This document shows, one piece after another, positions 46,525-53,347 of a DNA stretch of 53,347 nucleotides. Below the pieces are notes generated by a model, which did not search any database, had not been told where the DNA came from, and was given only the letters and a program-made list of their open reading frames with translations. Positions within the stretch are counted from its first letter, which is position 1; every line of letters starts with the position of its first letter. This DNA is from Gammaproteobacteria bacterium (GTDB lineage Bacteria; Pseudomonadota; Gammaproteobacteria; Arenicellales; Poriferihabitantaceae), in assembly GCA_030590945.1 (NCBI GenBank), contig JAUVBY010000005.1:1-53347 (forward strand), in the 5' to 3' direction. The translations under genes were made by a program, and so were the position numbers.

Positions 46525-47244
46525 ATGAACCTGTCTGATTTTAAAGCCCTCACTTTTGATGTATACGGTACTCTGATTGACTGGGAAAGCGGGATGATTG
46601 AAGGCCTTAAGCCACTCACCCGCAGGCTTCAGGAGGTGCCGTCACGAGATGAAATTCTTCAGGCGCATGCGCGACATGAATCAGTTCAGCAACACTATAC
46701 GCCGGCTAAACCTTACAGGGACTTGCTGCCCATTGTATATCGTCGTCTTGCAGAAGAATGGGGTGCATCGGCGAGTTGGGACGAATGCCTGGAGTATGGC
46801 CGGTCGGTGAAGAACTGGCCGGCGTTTGCCGATTCGGTTGAGGCCCTGAAGTATTTGAAAAAACATTTCAAACTGGTAGTGTTGAGCAATATTGATAACG
46901 ATAGCTTTGTGCACAGTAATGCAAAGCTGCAGGTCGACTTTGACGCGATTTATACCGCCGAAGATGTGGGCTCATATAAACCGGCGCCGCGTAACTTTGA
47001 ATACATGCTGGACAAACTTAAGAGTATTGGGGTCACCCGTGAGCAGGTATTACATACGGCTGAGAGCATGTTTCATGATCACGAACCCGCCAATAAATTT
47101 GGCCTGGCAAGCTGCCATATTTATCGCCGCCATGCAAAAAAGGGTTTCGGTGCAACCATGATTCCAGAGAAAATGCCGGTTGTGGATTTTCGCTTTAACA
47201 GCATGGCAGAACTGGTTACGGCGCATAAAAAAATATTTAAGTAA
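46525..47244 (+). CDS. HAD superfamily hydrolase, haloacid dehalogenase type II-like
   Basis: ALTFDVYGTLIDWESGMIEGL...LVVLSNIDNDSF...DVGSYKPAPRNFEYML. Confidence 0.88.
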   Translation: MNLSDFKALTFDVYGTLIDWESGMIEGLKPLTRRLQEVPSRDEILQAHARHESVQQHYTPAKPYRDLLPIVYRRLAEEWGASASWDECLEYGRSVKNWPAFADSVEALKYLKKHFKLVVLSNIDNDSFVHSNAKLQVDFDAIYTAEDVGSYKPAPRNFEYMLDKLKSIGVTREQVLHTAESMFHDHEPANKFGLASCHIYRRHAKKGFGATMIPEKMPVVDFRFNSMAELVTAHKKIFK

Positions 47245-47255
47245 GGTTTTATTCA

Positions 47256-49098
<1,843 letters not shown>

Positions 49099-49258
49099 TT
49101 TCTCAAGCTGCTCTAGCGTGTCCCCTCCAGCACTACCGCCGCTCTGCTACCAGCCCCGGCTCTGTTTGATTGCTTAGGCGCTGAGCTTTCTGCTACAATG
49201 GCTCGATAAGTATTAGAATATTTGAAAACACAATAAAAGTAGTTTGGAGGAATGACTA

Positions 49259-49480
49259 ATGTCTGAGCGAATTCACGGCACCGTCAAATGGTTCGATCAC
49301 CGTAAAGGTTTTGGTTTTATAGAGCTACCGGACAATGAGAAAGAAGTCTTCGTTCATTATCGGGAAATTCAGGGTGAGGGGTTTCGTACTTTGTATGAAG
49401 GTCAGAAAGTCGAGTTTGACCTGATTGAGCGAGACCGCGGCCTGGCGGCCGAGAACGTGGTTGCGGAGGCGCGCGAGTAA
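49259..49480 (+). CDS. Cold-shock domain protein (CspA-like)
   Basis: [49 protein letters not shown]. Confidence 0.94.
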   Translation: MSERIHGTVKWFDHRKGFGFIELPDNEKEVFVHYREIQGEGFRTLYEGQKVEFDLIERDRGLAAENVVAEARE

Positions 49481-49506
49481 AGGGCAGCCTAAACCCTTCC
49501 GGTGTT

Positions 49507-51468
49507 TTAACGACCTTTACGGAGTTTCCGAATCAAAAAGCGCGCGGGGTGTAAGGCGTGTTGTATGCTGACGGGTGCGGGCGATGCATAACCCATCAAC
49601 GTGTGGGTGAGCAGGTTAGCGCAATACCCTGCGCTGGTTAAACCGCGTGAGCCCAGGCCTGAAAGCATAAATATACCGGGCTGATAGCAAGCTGCAGAGT
49701 ATGATTTGTAATGTTTGCCCTGATGTAAATCTGCGTATTCCCTTTTATAAAAAGCCTCATCGGCAAGCGGCCCGACGATCGGCCACCGATCTGTTGTCGT
49801 GGCGCGTACGCTCGCGTGGCCTGGCTTGATATGCCTTAAACCACTGGCAAGTTGGGGCAGATTTGCATGCAAATTATCAAGGTCTTGCCGGGTTTCGGAT
49901 TCACGAAGTTTGTCGCTGTGATCGCCACGAACATAGCTCGCCCCGAAAACAACATCTCGTGGTTGGCTGGGCGCGTTTAATATGTACCCTGCGTGTCGAA
50001 TTGCATGCGTCAGTGATTGATCCGCAGATAGTCGGGCTGTTGAAGTCTGACCTCGCACCGGCGTGATAGGCGTAGTGCTGGAAAAATCGCCGGCCTGATA
50101 ACCGTTGGCCAGCACCAGCGCGCCTACATCCAGTGATTCGCCCGTCGATAAACTTAATTGCGGATGATTGCCCGCGTAAGAAATCGCAATCAATGAAGTT
50201 GCCAGCTTCAGCCTGATATTCGGGTGATCAAGCAAGGCTCGACACAAATCAATCGGTGAAATGCATCCGGCCCGATCTATGCGCAGGCTGGCATAGGCCA
50301 CCTTTTCGCCAAGTAGCCCCGATGTTTCATCTGCATCGATCAGCTTAACCAGGTCTGTGTGCAAATCCTGCCGCGCGCTGATGCTTTTGAAGCGTGATAA
50401 AAGCGACTGCTTATACGCTAATTGCATAAGCCCGTCGGGTGTAAATTTAATTGCATGGCCAAGTTTATTTAGCGCGTTTATTTGCCGTAGCTGATATTCA
50501 AATGCGGCGAGATAAAAGGCCTCCTCTGCTCCTGCTGAAGCGGTCAATTTTGGTGCAATCAGGCCTGCCGGGTTGCCGCTGGCCGCCGCCGCGATTTTAT
50601 CCCGTTGCTCAATCACTACGACATTGATGCCGCGTTGTGCAAGGTGCCAGGCAGACTGTGCTCCCGCTATGCCAGCACCGATAATCGCCACATTTTTCGG
50701 CGGTTTAGTTGCTTTTCCAGTTACAAACCAGGGAGCATTATTCAAATGGTATTGCCGCCTGCTCGAGCCTGAGTCTTTCTTTGCCTTGAGCGCGCACAGC
50801 ATTTCGCGTTTGCGACCAAACCCTGCGCGTTTACGGACCTCAAAGCCGGCGGAAATTAAATTGCGTCGCACTTCTCCGGCAGCGGTGAAGGTGGCCAGCG
50901 AGGTGCCGGTTCGTGATTGCAAAGCGATATTGTTCAGCGCTTCTTTTGTCCACATGGAGGGGTTCCTGGACGGCGCGAACCCATCCAGGTACCAGGCGTC
51001 CGGGTTCAGTTGATAGTGGCTTAAGCAGGACTCCAGGCGATCGAAAATCAGGTGAAGCTGTACGCGGCCCCGCTCAAAACTCAGGCTGTGACAGCCTGAA
51101 TCCCGCTCCGGATACTGTTCAAGCAGTTGCTCTGAAAATTTCGTCAGATCCGGCCAGTGGGTATGAATTTCGACCAGTTGAGCTGCGCGCAAGGGATAGG
51201 CTTCGATAGCAAAATAATCCAGGGTTTCACAATGTACTGAATCATCTAACCATGCTTGCATTGTAATCAGGAAATTTAACCCCGTCCCGAAGCCGGTTTC
51301 TGCGATGCAAAAGTGCGATTTACCCTGCCATCGTGCGGGTAAATCATTGCCGCTCAGGAACACGTACTTGCTTTCGGCGGCCCCATCGTCCGTGTTGTAA
51401 TAAATATCTTCGTAGCGCGAGGAGTATACCCGCCCGTCCTTTATTTCAACTTGAGCATAAGGAGGCAT
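49507..51468 (-). CDS. mnmC: Bifunctional tRNA (mnm5s2U34)-methyltransferase/FAD-dependent cmnm5s2U34 oxidoreductase
   Basis: FCIAETGFGTGLNFLITMQAW, WYLDGFAPSRNPSMWT, then FAD domain NVAIIGAGIAGAQSAWHLAQRGINVVVIEQ. Confidence 0.95.
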   Translation of the reverse strand: MPPYAQVEIKDGRVYSSRYEDIYYNTDDGAAESKYVFLSGNDLPARWQGKSHFCIAETGFGTGLNFLITMQAWLDDSVHCETLDYFAIEAYPLRAAQLVEIHTHWPDLTKFSEQLLEQYPERDSGCHSLSFERGRVQLHLIFDRLESCLSHYQLNPDAWYLDGFAPSRNPSMWTKEALNNIALQSRTGTSLATFTAAGEVRRNLISAGFEVRKRAGFGRKREMLCALKAKKDSGSSRRQYHLNNAPWFVTGKATKPPKNVAIIGAGIAGAQSAWHLAQRGINVVVIEQRDKIAAAASGNPAGLIAPKLTASAGAEEAFYLAAFEYQLRQINALNKLGHAIKFTPDGLMQLAYKQSLLSRFKSISARQDLHTDLVKLIDADETSGLLGEKVAYASLRIDRAGCISPIDLCRALLDHPNIRLKLATSLIAISYAGNHPQLSLSTGESLDVGALVLANGYQAGDFSSTTPITPVRGQTSTARLSADQSLTHAIRHAGYILNAPSQPRDVVFGASYVRGDHSDKLRESETRQDLDNLHANLPQLASGLRHIKPGHASVRATTTDRWPIVGPLADEAFYKREYADLHQGKHYKSYSAACYQPGIFMLSGLGSRGLTSAGYCANLLTHTLMGYASPAPVSIQHALHPARFLIRKLRKGR

Positions 51469-51568
51469 ACTTGCACCGAACGGGTAATTTAAATGCGGGG
51501 ATAGTGGCTAAATCTGGCGGATTCATAGGCTTGAATGATACAATGTCAGGCATTAAAAATTTAGAGAT

Positions 51569-51877
51569 ATGGCGATGGAAATAGATGATTTACACCAGCA
51601 GTTTCCTCTGGATGCACAGCCGGTACAAAATGAAGGGTTTAGCGTGAATAAAATCCCGTGCTGCTGGATTATTACAAATGATGAGGACGGAAAACGTATT
51701 AAACTGAACGATTCCAGCATGCTAATCTGGCAATTGTGTGAAGCAGACAATACGGTTGGCGATATTATTGGTGCCTTGCAGGAGCAGTTCCCCGACGTCG
51801 AAGGCATGGACAAGGACATTCAACGGGCGCTGGATGAATTGCTGGAAGAAGAGCTGATTACAATGCAGCCTGCCTGA
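51569..51877 (+). CDS. Orphan PqqD-family protein
   Basis: CCWIITNDEDGKRIKLNDSSMLIWQLCEADNTVGDIIGALQEQFPDVEGMDKDIQRALDELLEEELI matches PqqD pattern 'LN.t...IW.l.dG..tv.eIi..L...F'. Confidence 0.8.
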   Translation: MAMEIDDLHQQFPLDAQPVQNEGFSVNKIPCCWIITNDEDGKRIKLNDSSMLIWQLCEADNTVGDIIGALQEQFPDVEGMDKDIQRALDELLEEELITMQPA

Positions 51878-51893
51878 GGATTGCTTTTGGAGT

Positions 51894-51914
51894 CGGGGCT
51901 TCAGCCCCGGTTTT
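51894..51914 (+). terminator. Rho-independent terminator after the PqqD gene
   Basis: CGGGGC-TTCA-GCCCCG followed by GTTTT. Confidence 0.8.
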
Positions 51915-51927
51915 AAGCCCCCGTCAA

Positions 51928-52437
51928 TCAACTAAAGTTAAACGCCACCGATAGACGCACTTCATCCGACAGGTTTTTACTCACCGCATGGCGCGTTTGT
52001 GGCGCAAAAAAAATCCATTGTCCTTCGCCGGGTGTATGCTCAATAATTTGTTCGCCATCATGGATGAGCAGTTTTCCCGAGTTTCGCGGAACGCTCACAT
52101 AATATACGCCGGATAGCCGTTCATCGTGGTCATCATGGCTGTGCAGGCTGGTGTCGGCACCGGGGCCCATGGCATTAAACCAGCATCCCATCTTTTTGAC
52201 CGGCGGGCCTAGTATTCTATCAGCGCGAGCACGCGCATCGGTTTTGAGTTTGCTAAGCAGCGGCACATGTTGTTCATCCAAATAAATGTTCTCGAACCGG
52301 CCATTGAAAAAATGTGTTTTTTTAATATTGTCCAGGTTTTTTGCCGTAGTGTATTGCGCGAATAGCCCCGCATTGAAGTATTGATCAAACGCGCCCGGAT
52401 GAACCAGAAATTCGCCCCGCGACAGTAGATGCGTCAT
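51928..52437 (-). CDS. Putative 2OG-Fe(II) oxygenase (TIGR02466-like)
   Basis: MGCWFNAMGPGADTSLHSHDDHDERLSGVYYVSVPRNSGKLLIHDGE...GQWIFFAPQTRHAVSKNLSDEVRLSVAFNF; HxH/D...H pattern. Confidence 0.8.
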   Translation of the reverse strand: MTHLLSRGEFLVHPGAFDQYFNAGLFAQYTTAKNLDNIKKTHFFNGRFENIYLDEQHVPLLSKLKTDARARADRILGPPVKKMGCWFNAMGPGADTSLHSHDDHDERLSGVYYVSVPRNSGKLLIHDGEQIIEHTPGEGQWIFFAPQTRHAVSKNLSDEVRLSVAFNFS

Positions 52438-52442
52438 GAGAA

Positions 52443-52919
52443 CTAACTTCGATCGGGCGCCACGGCAAACTGAATTTTGTTTATTCCAAGTTGCGATATA
52501 GCATCCATGAGGTGAATAATGCGCCCGTGGCTGGCGTCTTTGTCTGCCTGGATGACAATCGTTGGAGAGACGCCGGCCATACCGGGGCTGTCGTTTCGTA
52601 GTGATTCTATGGCCCGGTTTATTTGATTCGCTAAATCCCGGCGTCTTTCGCTATCAGATTTCCCGCCGCCGGATACGTTTTTAAAGCGGGTCTGGTCTGT
52701 TTCTATGATAATTTCGTTCAGCTTGCTAACCGTGATTCTGACGGTAAATTCAGTGGGCTGTGCCTGTTCTGAACTGGCTTCAGGAAGGCTTAGATCGATT
52801 ACGTTATCCTTGTTGAAGGTTGTGGTAATCATGAAAAAAATCAGCAGCAGAAATACTACATCGATCAGCGGCGCGAGATTAAGGCTGACGTCCTCTTCCT
52901 CGGGCCGGCAAAATTTCAC
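52443..52919 (-). CDS. ExbD/TolR-family protein
   Basis: LNLAPLIDVVFLLLIFFMITTTF; periplasmic VIQADKDASHGRIIHLMDAISQLGINKIQFAV. Confidence 0.94.
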   Translation of the reverse strand: MKFCRPEEEDVSLNLAPLIDVVFLLLIFFMITTTFNKDNVIDLSLPEASSEQAQPTEFTVRITVSKLNEIIIETDQTRFKNVSGGGKSDSERRRDLANQINRAIESLRNDSPGMAGVSPTIVIQADKDASHGRIIHLMDAISQLGINKIQFAVAPDRS

Positions 52920-53347
52920 GCTTCGGGTTCCAGATTTTGTTCGGCTTGAGCTTCGATATCAGCATCGGCTGTTGCTTCGGTCTGCGCTTGCGCCTCGACA
53001 GCTTTGGTGTGTTCAATTAAGGTAAACAAGCGAAATACTTCGCGCTCCATATCGATGGAGAGTGATTGAATATGAGCTTTGAAATGCCGGTAGAAAAGTA
53101 GAGATGGTATCGCGACGGTCAGCCCGGTGGCAGTCGTTACCAGTGCCTGAGAAATACCTTCGGCCAGTTCCTGCGGTTGCCCGACCCCTACCACGGTTAT
53201 CGCGGCAAAGACTTTTATCATACCAACTACGGTTCCCAGTAGCCCTAACAACGGCGTAATAGCAGCGATTGAACCCAGAGTATTGAGGTACTTTTCCATC
53301 TCATGAACCTGATGCCGGCCACTGTCTTCAACCGTGGCTTTGAGTTC
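52916..53347 (-). CDS. MotA/TolQ/ExbB proton channel family protein (5' end beyond the window)
   Basis: LGSIAAITPLLGLLGTVVGMIKVF...GISQALVTTATGLTVAIPSLLFYRHF; frame stays open to the window edge (ELKATVEDSGRHQVHEMEKY). Confidence 0.93.
   Translation of the reverse strand, partial: ELKATVEDSGRHQVHEMEKYLNTLGSIAAITPLLGLLGTVVGMIKVFAAITVVGVGQPQELAEGISQALVTTATGLTVAIPSLLFYRHFKAHIQSLSIDMEREVFRLFTLIEHTKAVEAQAQTEATADADIEAQAEQNLEPEA

Overview
The window looks like a proteobacterial (probably gammaproteobacterial) chromosome segment read from raw sequence. Left to right: a truncated PLD-like frame next to a dispersed repeat; an MsbA-type ABC exporter; YaiI/YqxD and GFA proteins; a nine-gene V/A-type ATPase operon (minus strand); a malonate-type locus (TRAP DctPQM, divergent GntR regulator, MatB-like ligase); an IS256-remnant patch around a P460-type cytochrome; a DUF2202 protein; a two-component system with an SHP/DHC/cytochrome b cluster; a surface-glycan-like accessory block (GT, Stealth, cytidylyltransferase, GT-sulfotransferase fusion, PqqD-GT2-GT25 fusion, small Tat-like Ser/Thr-rich protein); a three-gene NRPS cluster (AMP ligase-PCP, ThDP enzyme, trimodular NRPS); and housekeeping genes (acylphosphatase, HAD, nadC, hemB, csp, mnmC, orphan PqqD, 2OG oxygenase, ExbD/ExbB). 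Two candidates stand out as possibly undescribed. (1) The NRPS cluster has a loading ligase resembling oxalyl-CoA synthetase and a ThDP enzyme resembling oxalyl-CoA decarboxylase/2-hydroxyacyl-CoA lyase. The ThDP enzyme carries an NRPS-like N-terminal helix and a Gln where the usual catalytic Glu sits. (2) A small Tat-like, Ser/Thr-rich protein lies directly upstream of a PqqD(RRE)-GT2-GT25 fusion, which could be a leader-guided peptide glycosylation system. All family calls come from reading motifs by eye; no database searches were run.
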